Of a DNA stretch of 15,448 nucleotides, positions 7,795 through 13,834 are shown one piece after another. The notes beneath the pieces are model-generated. The model worked only from the letters and a program-made list of their open reading frames with translations. It did no database searches and was not told the origin of the DNA. A program made the position numbers and the translations under genes. The stretch's first letter is position 1. Each line of letters opens with the position of its first letter. The stretch spans positions 1-15,448 of the forward strand of contig DASWJQ010000092.1 of assembly GCA_036397095.1 (NCBI GenBank), given 5' to 3'. Source of the stretch: DASWJQ01 sp036397095. GTDB lineage: Bacteria > Chloroflexota > Anaerolineae > Anaerolineales > E44-bin32.

Positions 7795-8598
7795 CTATTT
7801 CTGTACTTCGTGCCCTGGGCGACTTCGTTGTTCAAACCCCTCCATGAGAGCCGCGGGCGCCTTGCCGGTCGCGCCCATCACGCCATGAAAGAAGAACTCG
7901 ACGTTGCCTTTGGGTCCCACCAACGGCGAACGCAGCCAGCCTTGGATACCAAAGCCGGCTGCCTGCGCCGCCAGCATGATCCTGAGCAGAACCAGGCGCT
8001 GGACGGCCGGATCGCGCACCACCCCGCCCGGGGCCACCTGGGCCGGCTCGGCCTCGAACTGTGGCTTGACGAGCGCCACCAGCTGGCCGCCGGGGTCGAG
8101 CCAGCCGGCGATCGACGGCAGCAAGCGGGTCAAGGAAATAAAGGAAACGTCGACGCTGACCAGCCCAACGCGCTCCGGCAGCGAGGCCAGGTGGCGAGCG
8201 TTGGTTTGCTCCAGGCTGACCACCCGCGCATCCTGGCGCAGGCGCCAGTGCAGTTGGCCGGTGCCACTGTCGATGGCATAGACACGCACCGCGCCGCGCT
8301 GCAGCAGGCAGTCCGTAAAGCCGCCGGTCGAGGCCCCGACATCGGCCGCAACAATACCGCCTACGTCGATGGCAAAGCCATCCAAGGCTCCTGCCAGTTT
8401 TTCGCCGCCGCGGGATACAAACCGTGGCAGGGGTTCAACGGTCAGAGCTGCCTCGGCCGTCACCGGCCGGTCGGGCTTGACCGCGCGTTGCCCTTCCACT
8501 CGCACCTGGCCGGCCATCACCAGCCGGCGGGCTTGGTCCAAATTGGGCGCCAACCCTTGCTCAACCAGCGCTTGATCCAGCCGTGTTTTCCCCGACAT
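7795..8598 (-). CDS. tlyA: TlyA-type rRNA 2'-O-methyltransferase, 267 aa
   Basis: This S4-domain, FtsJ-fold SAM-dependent methyltransferase modifies ribosomal RNA 2'-hydroxyls; mycobacterial TlyA acts on both 16S and 23S rRNA. Residues 3-60 are the S4 RNA-binding domain (TRLDQALVEQGLAPNLDQAR). Then come SRGGEKL (62-68), the SAM-binding loop DVGASTGGFTDCLLQRGA (86-103), SVDVSFISL (148-156), VKPQFE (177-182) and GPKGNVEFF (228-236). Lys67, Asp150, Lys178 and Glu234 fit the K-D-K-E catalytic tetrad of this enzyme class. The frame extends upstream to a GTG at 8715, but the S4 domain begins right after the ATG at 8598 and the extra 39 residues look non-coding. It is divergent from the ubiA-like gene. 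Confidence 0.95.
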   Translation of the reverse strand: MSGKTRLDQALVEQGLAPNLDQARRLVMAGQVRVEGQRAVKPDRPVTAEAALTVEPLPRFVSRGGEKLAGALDGFAIDVGGIVAADVGASTGGFTDCLLQRGAVRVYAIDSGTGQLHWRLRQDARVVSLEQTNARHLASLPERVGLVSVDVSFISLTRLLPSIAGWLDPGGQLVALVKPQFEAEPAQVAPGGVVRDPAVQRLVLLRIMLAAQAAGFGIQGWLRSPLVGPKGNVEFFFHGVMGATGKAPAALMEGFEQRSRPGHEVQK

Positions 8599-8604
8599 GC
8601 GGCG

Positions 8605-8610
8605 ATTGTA
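8605..8610 (-). promoter_or_regulatory. Candidate -10 box for tlyA, very close to the ATG
   Basis: TACAAT on the minus strand matches the -10 consensus at five of six positions and ends only 6 nt before the tlyA ATG. If it is used, transcription would start at or next to the start codon, giving a leaderless mRNA. No Shine-Dalgarno is seen before the ATG, which fits. No convincing -35 is seen at 16-18 bp, so this is weak on its own. Confidence 0.35.
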
Positions 8611-8691
8611 CTCTCGGCCTGAGCCGATGAGAGTTCGTAACGATTGGCGCGAAGATTCAAAAGACCCGAAGCAGGAAAACCCGTTGAGCTC

Positions 8692-8705
8692 TTGGTGTCT
8701 TCGTG
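8692..8705 (+). repeat. Copy 1 of a degenerate 14-bp intergenic repeat
   Basis: TTGGTGTCTTCGTG resembles two copies in the ALDH-lipoprotein gap: TTTGAGTCTTTGTG at 13098-13111 and, inverted, TTTGCGTCCTTGCG at 12983-12996. All three lie only in intergenic DNA. This copy sits in the tlyA/ubiA divergent gap, about 17 bp upstream of the ubiA -35 box. Confidence 0.4.
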
Positions 8706-8721
8706 ATGGGAGCACTTGTTC

Positions 8722-8750
8722 TTGTCGCCCGGTATCGAAACTGCTATCAT
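8722..8750 (+). promoter_or_regulatory. Sigma-70-type promoter of the ubiA-mvk-ipk operon
   Basis: The -35 TTGTCG (8722-8727) is separated by exactly 17 bp from the -10 TATCAT (8745-8750), with an extended TG at 8742-8743. The -10 ends only 7 nt before the ATG at 8758, so the predicted transcription start falls on or beside the A of the start codon. No Shine-Dalgarno is present. A leaderless mRNA is therefore predicted for the first gene of the operon. Confidence 0.65.
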
Positions 8751-8757
8751 CCCGCCC

Positions 8758-9630
8758 ATGTTGTGGGCCTTATTGCGCGCCATGCGCCCGCGCCAGTGGA
8801 TCAAGAACGGCTTCATCTATCCGGCGCTGGTTTTCGATGGTCAGCTCTTCCATCCGGCGGCCTTCCTGCGTACAACGGTTGGCTATGTGCTGCTGTGCTT
8901 GGCCTCGAGCGCGGTCTACCTACTGAACGACATTGCCGATCTGGAAGCCGATCGCCAGCACCCAAGCAAACGACTACGGCCGATTGCCGCCGGCGAATTG
9001 ACGGTCCCGCTGGCAGCCGTCAGCGGGTTCGGGCTGGCGCTCATCTCGATTGTGGGCGGTTGGTGGCTGTCACCGGGCCTGGGCCTGATCATCGTTGTAT
9101 ATCTTGCGCTCAACTTGCTCTATTCCTTCTGGCTGAAGCACGTCCCGATCATCGACGTCATGGTGGTCGCCAGTGGCTTTGTGCTGCGCGTCGGGGCCGG
9201 CGTAGCGCTGATCACGGTTGAACGCTTTTCACCCTGGCTCTATGTGTGCACGACCCTGTTTGCATTGTTCATCGGGTTCGGTAAGCGGCGGGCTGAGATC
9301 GTGCTGCTGGCCGAGGGCGCCAACATGCACCGGCGGGTTCTCGATGGCTACTCGATCAAGCTGCTCGACCAATTGATCGTGATTGTGTCAAGCCTGACGA
9401 TCATGGCCTACTCGCTCTACACATTCTCGGCCGAGAACCTGCCGGCCAATCATCTGATGATGTTGACGATCCCATTCGTCATCTACGGCATCTTCCGCTA
9501 CCTGCATCTGATTCACGTGGAAGAACGCGGCGGTGCTCCCGAAGATCTGCTGCTGCGCGACCGACCGCTCGGATTGACCGTCGTCTTATGGGGACTGTTC
9601 GCCACCGCGGTGCTCTACTTGGGACAATGA
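8758..9630 (+). CDS. UbiA-family prenyltransferase, decaprenyl-phosphate phosphoribosyltransferase-like, 290 aa
   Basis: This is a polytopic membrane enzyme of the UbiA superfamily. The first Asp-rich motif is Asn57-Asp58-x-x-Asp61-x-x-x-Asp65, continuing as RQHPSKRLRPIAAGEL (66-81). The second region is LYSFWLKHVPIIDVMVVASG (121-140) followed by FVLRVGAG (141-148), and GFGKRRAE lies at 173-180. This set (NDxxDxxxD..HPxKRxRPIAxG, then LKHxPxID and FVLR) resembles the Rv3806c/UbiA branch, which puts phosphoribose from PRPP onto a polyprenyl phosphate, better than quinone prenyltransferases. The start is the ATG at 8758; an upstream in-frame TTG (8716) lies inside the promoter. It is the first gene of the operon, and its TGA overlaps the mevalonate kinase ATG. 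The family assignment is confident; the donor and acceptor are inferred. Confidence 0.85.
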   Translation: MLWALLRAMRPRQWIKNGFIYPALVFDGQLFHPAAFLRTTVGYVLLCLASSAVYLLNDIADLEADRQHPSKRLRPIAAGELTVPLAAVSGFGLALISIVGGWWLSPGLGLIIVVYLALNLLYSFWLKHVPIIDVMVVASGFVLRVGAGVALITVERFSPWLYVCTTLFALFIGFGKRRAEIVLLAEGANMHRRVLDGYSIKLLDQLIVIVSSLTIMAYSLYTFSAENLPANHLMMLTIPFVIYGIFRYLHLIHVEERGGAPEDLLLRDRPLGLTVVLWGLFATAVLYLGQ

Positions 9631-10556
9631 CTGCCGCCTCGGCACCTGGCAAAGTCATCTTGTTTGGTGAGCACGCGGTCGTCTATGGCCGTCCGGCCAT
9701 CGCCGTTCCCGTTGGGCAAGCCCAGGTCGTTGTCACCGTTACCGATCGGCAGGCCGGTGGTGTCCGCATTCGGTCGGCGGCGACGGGTTACGACCTCTCG
9801 TTGGCCTCGGCGCCTGGCGACCATCCGCTGGCGGCCATCATCCGCGCCACCCTGGGAGAACTCTCCATCCCGGATGAGCCTGCGCTTGAACTTATTGTCG
9901 AGTCCGAACTGCCGGTCGGGGCCGGCCTGGGTTCGGGAGCGGCCGTGTCGGTTGCCATCGTGCGCGCCTTGAGTGAGCATCTGGGCACACCGCTCAGCCC
10001 TGAGCGGCAATCGGCGCTGACCTTTGAGGTCGAGAAGCTGCATCACGGCACGCCATCGGGCATCGACAACACCGTAATCGCCTACGGGCAACCGGTCTTG
10101 TTCCGCCGTGGACAACCTGTCGAGCGCTTGATCGTCGGCGCGCCATTCTGGTTGTTGATCGGGGACAGCGGCGTGGTTTCGGCTACCGGCCCAGCCGTCA
10201 CCGCTGTCCGCCAGCGGTGGCAGGCGGATCAAACGAGGTATGAGGCCTTATTCGACGAGATTGGCCAGATCGTCGAACACGCCGCCAGCGCCATTGCCAA
10301 CAGCGCTGTCGAGCTGTTGGGTCCATTGCTGGACGCCAACCAGGCGGCGTTGATCCGGCTTGGGGTTTCTCATCCGCGGCTCGAGACCTTGATCGAGGCC
10401 GCCCGACAAGCCGGCGCAGCCGGCGCCAAGCTCTCAGGGGCCGGCGCCGGCGGTAATATGATTGCGTTGGTCAACGCAGACACAGCCAACGGCGTCGAAC
10501 GGGCGCTGTTGGCGGCCGGAGCCCATCATGTGCTGGCGACCGAGGTGACACCGTGA
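9627..10556 (+). CDS. mvk: Mevalonate kinase (GHMP kinase), 309 aa
   Basis: It phosphorylates mevalonate to mevalonate 5-phosphate in the cytoplasm with ATP. GHMP motifs appear in order: N-terminal APGKVILFGEHAVVYG (6-21), the ATP loop ELPVGAGLGSGAAVSVA (94-110), HGTPSGIDN (140-148) with the catalytic-base Asp147, and the C-terminal KLSGAGAGGNMIAL (268-281). The GEHAVVYG and HGTPSGIDN signatures point to mevalonate kinase rather than phosphomevalonate kinase or galactokinase. The length suits the compact bacterial/archaeal form. The frame is open upstream to 9588, but the ATG at 9627 overlaps the ubiA TGA (ATGA) and the GHMP domain begins there. The 3' end overlaps the next gene by 4 bp. It is translationally coupled on both sides. 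Confidence 0.93.
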   Translation: MTAASAPGKVILFGEHAVVYGRPAIAVPVGQAQVVVTVTDRQAGGVRIRSAATGYDLSLASAPGDHPLAAIIRATLGELSIPDEPALELIVESELPVGAGLGSGAAVSVAIVRALSEHLGTPLSPERQSALTFEVEKLHHGTPSGIDNTVIAYGQPVLFRRGQPVERLIVGAPFWLLIGDSGVVSATGPAVTAVRQRWQADQTRYEALFDEIGQIVEHAASAIANSAVELLGPLLDANQAALIRLGVSHPRLETLIEAARQAGAAGAKLSGAGAGGNMIALVNADTANGVERALLAAGAHHVLATEVTP

Positions 10557-11338
10557 TCTTCGTCAAGCTGGGCGGCTCACTCTTGACCGTCAAGGAGCAG
10601 CCCGAGACCCCGCGCAAGGATGTCCTCAACCAGGCTGCGGCCGAAATTGCCGAGTTCTTGACCGTCGGCCAGGCTCGTGGCCTGCTGGTCGGTCACGGCA
10701 GCGGGTCATTTGGCCACAGCGCCGCTGCCGAGTACGGCACGCAGCAAGGAGCGAGCACGGCCGAACAATGGCGCGGCGCCGCCGCCGTCTGGCGGGCGGC
10801 TGCCCGTCTGAACCGCATGTTGATGGAGGTGTTGTCCGAGGCTGGAGTGCCAGCGATCTCGCTGCCGCCGTCGGCCTCGGCCATTTCGGTCGGGGGACAA
10901 CTGGTCGAGCTGGCCGTCGAGCCGGTCGAGCGGGCGCTCAACGCTGGCCTGGTCCCTGTGGTCCAGGGCGATGTCGTCTTCGACCGGCGCCTGGGTGTGG
11001 CCATTGTCTCGACCGAGCAGGTGCTGCTCCTGCTGGCCCAACACCTTCAGCCGGACCGAATCCTGTTGGCCGGCCTGGAGGCGGGGGTGTACGCCGACTA
11101 CCCGGCGCGGCAACGGCTCATGGCCGAGGTCAAACCCGACGACCTGCGTCGAGCCCAATTGGCCGGCGCCGAGGCAGCCGATGTGACTGGCGGGATGGCA
11201 GGCAAAGTCGAGCTGGCGTTGGACATGGCCCGCTTGCCCCACCGCCCCGTTGTGCGCATCTTCTCTGGGGATCAGCCGGGTGCGCTCCGCCAGGCGCTGG
11301 CGGGCGAACCGCTCGGCAGTCTGGTGCTGGCCTCCTAG
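10553..11338 (+). CDS. ipk: Isopentenyl phosphate kinase, 261 aa
   Basis: It phosphorylates isopentenyl phosphate to isopentenyl diphosphate, the last step of the alternative (archaeal-type) mevalonate route. It is an amino-acid-kinase fold protein. The N-terminal FVKLGGSLLT (3-12) has Lys5. GHGSGSFGHSAA (47-58) carries His55, the position that marks isopentenyl phosphate kinases within this family. Further motifs are VVQGDVVFD (136-144), VSTEQ (152-156) and the C-terminal ADVTGGMAGK (209-218). The length is typical. It starts at GTG (10553) overlapping the mvk TGA as GTGA. With mvk it implies the route through mevalonate phosphate decarboxylation, but no decarboxylase gene is in this window. 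Glutamate 5-kinase and UMP kinase were considered; the SFGH motif argues against both. Confidence 0.93.
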   Translation: MIFVKLGGSLLTVKEQPETPRKDVLNQAAAEIAEFLTVGQARGLLVGHGSGSFGHSAAAEYGTQQGASTAEQWRGAAAVWRAAARLNRMLMEVLSEAGVPAISLPPSASAISVGGQLVELAVEPVERALNAGLVPVVQGDVVFDRRLGVAIVSTEQVLLLLAQHLQPDRILLAGLEAGVYADYPARQRLMAEVKPDDLRRAQLAGAEAADVTGGMAGKVELALDMARLPHRPVVRIFSGDQPGALRQALAGEPLGSLVLAS

Positions 11339-11356
11339 CTCCACTTTCTCGGCGGG

Positions 11357-11362
11357 TACAAT
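11357..11362 (+). promoter_or_regulatory. Candidate -10 box for the ALDH gene
   Basis: TACAAT lies 19 bp after the ipk stop and 73 bp before the ALDH GTG. It is a five-of-six -10 match, but no -35 is recognisable at the right distance. It may drive the ALDH gene separately; readthrough from the ubiA operon is equally possible. Confidence 0.3.
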
Positions 11363-11395
11363 GATGGCCAATCGGCCCGCAGGGCTCCCCTTCGA

Positions 11396-11407
11396 TGGGC
11401 CGGCCCA
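11396..11407. repeat. 12-bp perfect palindrome in the ALDH leader
   Basis: TGGGCCGGCCCA is a perfect 12-bp palindrome located between the candidate -10 and the Shine-Dalgarno of the ALDH gene. It could be a dimeric repressor site or simply a chance product of the high GC content. There is no second copy nearby. Confidence 0.3.
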
Positions 11408-11423
11408 GATCCAACATTCCTTT

Positions 11424-11430
11424 GAGGAGG
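11424..11430 (+). promoter_or_regulatory. Strong Shine-Dalgarno that sets the ALDH start
   Basis: GAGGAGG lies 5 nt before the GTG at 11436. It is the strongest ribosome-binding site in this part of the window. It decides the start against the in-frame upstream ATGs at 11361 and 11364, which lie inside or next to the candidate -10 and lack any Shine-Dalgarno. Confidence 0.75.
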
Positions 11431-11435
11431 CACGT

Positions 11436-12965
11436 GTGAAGGCAATCCTGGACGAGCTCGGCATCCAGCCGGTCAATCCTGGTGCATGCAGCGGTCCCGA
11501 CCGTTGGCATCAGGATCCCGCCGGAGCCGAGCACGTCTCCTACAACCCCACAAGTGGCGAGCCGCTTGCCACCATCCTGCAAGCGACCGAGGCCACCTAT
11601 GACCAGGTGGTGGCCAAAGCCGACCAGGCCTTTCAAACCTGGCGCACACTGCCGGCGCCGCAACGCGGCCAGATCGTGCGTGATTTGGGTCAGGCCCTGC
11701 GCGACAAGAAAGAGGCGCTGGCCGATCTGGTGTCGCTCGAAATGGGCAAAATCCGGGCGGAAGGCCAGGGCGAGGTCCAGGAAATGATTGACATCTGTGA
11801 CTTCGCCGTCGGGCTTTCCCGGCAGTTGTACGGCCTGACGATGCAGTCGGAGCGGCCACAGCACCGGATGTACGAACAGTGGCATCCGCTCGGTGTGACC
11901 GGCGTCATCAGCTCCTTCAACTTCCCGGTGGCAGTCTGGTCCTGGAACGCAGCCATCGCTGCAGTTTGCGGAGACACGGTCTTGTGGAAACCATCGGGGC
12001 TGGCCCCGTTATGCGCCATTGCCGTCCAGAACATAACCAACCAGGTGATGGCCGACCACGGGCTGACCGGCATTTTCAACCTGGTCATCGGCCGCGGCTC
12101 GACCGTCGGTGAACGCCTGCTCCACGACCCGCGCATCCCCCTGATCTCCTTCACCGGTTCGACCAGCATTGGCCGTCACGTCGCCAGCGCTGTCGCCAAA
12201 CGCTTTGGCCGCACGATCCTGGAGTTGGGGGGCAACAATGCCATCATCGTCACCGAGAACGCCGACCTCGAGCTGGCGACGCGAGCCATCGTCTTCGGCG
12301 CCGTCGGCACCGCCGGCCAACGCTGTACCTCTACTCGCCGCATCATCGCCCACAAGGACATCAGCGGCGACCTGACGGACCGGCTGGTCAGCGCCTACAG
12401 CCAGGTGCGCATTGGCGACCCCCTGGATGACGACACCTTGATGGGACCCCTGGTCGATCCATCGGCAATCGAAGAGATGTTGGATGCGCTCGACCAGGCC
12501 AAGGACCAGGGCGGCAAGGTCGTCTACGGGGGCAAGATGCTGCCGGATTTGGGCCCCAACTTCATCGAACCGGCGATCGTTCACATGCCGGCGCAGACCG
12601 ACATCGTCAAACAAGAGACTTTCGCCCCGGTCTTGTACCTGCTTGAGTACGGCAGCCTGGACCAGGCGATCGAGCTGCACAACGGCGTGCCCCAGGGTTT
12701 ATCGAGCGCCATCTTCACCGACAGCGTGCGCCAGATGGAGCGGTTCTTGTCGGTGGCTGGCTCCGACTGCGGCATCGCCAATGTCAACATTGGCACCTCG
12801 GGCGCCGAAATCGGCGGGGCGTTTGGGGGTGAGAAGGAGACCGGCGGCGGGCGCGAGTCCGGCTCCGACGCCTGGAAGGGCTACATGCGGCGCCAGACCA
12901 ACACCATCAACTGGTCGAGCGAATTGCCACTGGCGCAGGGGATCGAATTCGGCGCCGACAGCTAA
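11436..12965 (+). CDS. ALDH7-family aldehyde dehydrogenase (aminoadipate-semialdehyde dehydrogenase-like), 509 aa
   Basis: This is an NAD(P)-dependent aldehyde dehydrogenase of the antiquitin/ALDH7 group, whose members oxidise alpha-aminoadipate semialdehyde (in equilibrium with piperideine-6-carboxylate) in lysine breakdown. Visible residues are Asn162 in SSFNFP (oxyanion hole), Lys185 in WKPS (cofactor), ISFTGSTSIG (237-246), the general base Glu263 in LELGGNNA and the nucleophile Cys297 in GTAGQRCTS. ETFAPVL (394-400) is also present. The C-terminal TSGAEIGGAFGGEKETGGG (454-472), followed by SDAWKGYMRR, is characteristic of ALDH7. It starts at GTG after GAGGAGG. It lies 97 bp after ipk on the same strand; a metabolic link to isoprenoids is not evident. 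No other lysine-catabolic gene is present, so the exact substrate is inferred from the family. Confidence 0.9.
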   Translation: MKAILDELGIQPVNPGACSGPDRWHQDPAGAEHVSYNPTSGEPLATILQATEATYDQVVAKADQAFQTWRTLPAPQRGQIVRDLGQALRDKKEALADLVSLEMGKIRAEGQGEVQEMIDICDFAVGLSRQLYGLTMQSERPQHRMYEQWHPLGVTGVISSFNFPVAVWSWNAAIAAVCGDTVLWKPSGLAPLCAIAVQNITNQVMADHGLTGIFNLVIGRGSTVGERLLHDPRIPLISFTGSTSIGRHVASAVAKRFGRTILELGGNNAIIVTENADLELATRAIVFGAVGTAGQRCTSTRRIIAHKDISGDLTDRLVSAYSQVRIGDPLDDDTLMGPLVDPSAIEEMLDALDQAKDQGGKVVYGGKMLPDLGPNFIEPAIVHMPAQTDIVKQETFAPVLYLLEYGSLDQAIELHNGVPQGLSSAIFTDSVRQMERFLSVAGSDCGIANVNIGTSGAEIGGAFGGEKETGGGRESGSDAWKGYMRRQTNTINWSSELPLAQGIEFGADS

Positions 12966-12982
12966 GAGCAAGAAGCTAACAG

Positions 12983-12996
12983 CGCAAGGACGCAAA
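12983..12996 (-). repeat. Copy 2 of a degenerate 14-bp intergenic repeat (inverted)
   Basis: CGCAAGGACGCAAA on the plus strand is the reverse complement of TTTGCGTCCTTGCG. With the copy at 13098-13111 it forms an imperfect inverted pair (11 of 14 positions) bounding about 100 bp of the 177-bp gap between the ALDH and lipoprotein genes. Confidence 0.4.
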
Positions 12997-13047
12997 TGGC
13001 GGTAATCAGCATTCAGCTCTCTGCAATGTGCAGTCCCCTGGCTGGTT

Positions 13048-13063
13048 GCCGACAGCTGACGGC
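13048..13063. repeat. 16-bp near-palindrome between convergent genes
   Basis: The sequence GCCGACAGCTGACGGC is self-complementary except for one A-A mismatch per arm and is centred on CAGCTG. It lies in the gap between the convergent ALDH and lipoprotein genes. There is no loop and no U-tract, so it is not a normal terminator. A 5-bp hairpin (13021-13033) is nearby. No open frame of its own is credible in this gap. Confidence 0.3.
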
Positions 13064-13097
13064 TGAGACTTGAAAGCCTGTCTCGTACCGTTTCAAC

Positions 13098-13111
13098 TTT
13101 GAGTCTTTGTG
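13098..13111 (+). repeat. Copy 3 of a degenerate 14-bp intergenic repeat
   Basis: TTTGAGTCTTTGTG matches copy 1 (8692-8705) and the inverted copy 2 (12983-12996). It lies 32 bp beyond the lipoprotein stop codon, in AT-richer DNA than its surroundings. Confidence 0.4.
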
Positions 13112-13142
13112 TTATGAAATCTTGATTGCCAGCACCGCTGAG

Positions 13143-13682
13143 TTAGCTTCCGAAGGGCGTGGGCGACGGACCGTCGGTGGGTTCCGGCGGTGCCTCGAGA
13201 AACGGGATTTGGTTGGGATCGCCGGCCACCGTCACCGCACCACTCCAAATCCAGCCAACGCGTCCCTGTTCGCCGATGCGGGTGATGTAGTACCAAAGGC
13301 CGCTGTCCTCGGTGAGGTATTGGCCCACCGCGTTGGCGCTCTCGCCTTGCAGCATGAAGTCGATCACTGCATAGGCCTCACCAGGATAGCTGCGCACGTT
13401 GGCATTGTAATCGGCGATCACCAACGGAGCGTTGGGGGTCCCCGTTTGGCTGGGTGCAGCCGTGGGCGGTTCGGCGCTCGGTGTGGGTGTGGCCGCCGGC
13501 CGGGTTGGCGTAGGCGTTGATGCCTGGCGGGTGGCTTCGGCCATGGCCTGGGCCGTGGCCAGCACATCCGCACTGGTCAAGGTCGCGGTCGCGGTTGGAC
13601 CAGCCGGCGCGCCCAGGCTGCAGGCGGACAGCAGCAAGGCAAGCATCAGTTGCCAGACGACATGATTGTGCCTAATGCTCAT
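13143..13682 (-). CDS. SH3-domain lipoprotein with Thr/Pro-rich linker, 179 aa
   Basis: This is a predicted exported lipoprotein. A signal sequence with basic residues (MSIRHNHVV) and a hydrophobic core ends in the lipobox Leu18-Ser19-Ala20-Cys21, so Cys21 would be lipidated. Residues 25-86 are a low-complexity Thr/Pro/Ala linker with TPTPT and TPTPS runs, typical of a wall-spanning stalk. Residues 88-153 look like a bacterial SH3 (SH3b) domain: ADYNANVRSYPGE, then YAVIDFMLQGE, GLWYYITRIGEQGRVGWIWS. A Pro-rich tail follows. SH3b domains usually bind peptidoglycan or other surface ligands; the ligand here is unknown. The start is the ATG at 13682, with TAGGAG 8 nt upstream. An upstream frame extension to 13763 precedes no signal peptide and overlaps the putative promoter, so it was rejected. 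Divergent from the following gene. Confidence 0.85.
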   Translation of the reverse strand: MSIRHNHVVWQLMLALLLSACSLGAPAGPTATATLTSADVLATAQAMAEATRQASTPTPTRPAATPTPSAEPPTAAPSQTGTPNAPLVIADYNANVRSYPGEAYAVIDFMLQGESANAVGQYLTEDSGLWYYITRIGEQGRVGWIWSGAVTVAGDPNQIPFLEAPPEPTDGPSPTPFGS

Positions 13683-13698
13683 GGTAGGGACTCCTACC
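13683..13698 (-). promoter_or_regulatory. Hairpin enclosing the lipoprotein Shine-Dalgarno
   Basis: On the minus-strand mRNA, GGTAGG and CCTACC form a perfect 6-bp stem with a 4-nt AGUC loop, ending directly before the AUG at 13682. The Shine-Dalgarno core (UAGGAG) lies in the 5' arm and loop, so folding would mask it. This may make translation depend on temperature or on a factor that opens the stem (inference). Confidence 0.55.
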
Positions 13699-13708
13699 GG
13701 AATGGTGT

Positions 13709-13741
13709 CGACCGGTCGGGGGGATCGCCCGCCGTGCGGGC
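13709..13741 (-). promoter_or_regulatory. Leader palindrome and GC hairpin upstream of the lipoprotein gene
   Basis: CGACCGGTCG (13709-13718) is a perfect 10-bp palindrome. GCCCGC (13727-13732) and GCGGGC (13736-13741) form a 6-bp stem with a 3-nt loop. Both lie between the candidate -10 and the ribosome-binding hairpin, so the leader would hold three consecutive structures. A role as operator or RNA structure is possible but unproven. Confidence 0.35.
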
Positions 13742-13748
13742 AGGCCGC

Positions 13749-13754
13749 AGTATA
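13749..13754 (-). promoter_or_regulatory. Candidate -10 box for the lipoprotein gene
   Basis: TATACT on the minus strand lies 66 bp upstream of the lipoprotein ATG, the same hexamer as upstream of lepA. No good -35 is visible at 16-18 bp, so the call is tentative. Confidence 0.35.
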
Positions 13755-13834
13755 CCGCGCCACTCACCGGCTGCCTTTCGCGTGGTACAAGCGTCATATG
13801 CTCACGAGGCCAGAGCTTGGGTAGGATGGTGCAG

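Noticed and set aside
7789..8622. 277-codon open frame on the plus strand
   Set aside because: It is antisense to tlyA, which has all catalytic motifs; the shadow is His/Gln-rich with no motif.
11250..11435. Upstream extension of the ALDH gene
   Set aside because: It overlaps the ipk coding region and lacks a Shine-Dalgarno, whereas GAGGAGG precedes the GTG at 11436.
12009..12680. 223-codon open frame on the minus strand
   Set aside because: It is antisense to the ALDH7 gene core, with a valine/aspartate-rich shadow composition.
12966..13142. Bidirectional terminator between the convergent ALDH and lipoprotein genes
   Set aside because: Only a 5-bp hairpin and a loop-less near-palindrome are present, neither with a U-tract; termination may be Rho-dependent.
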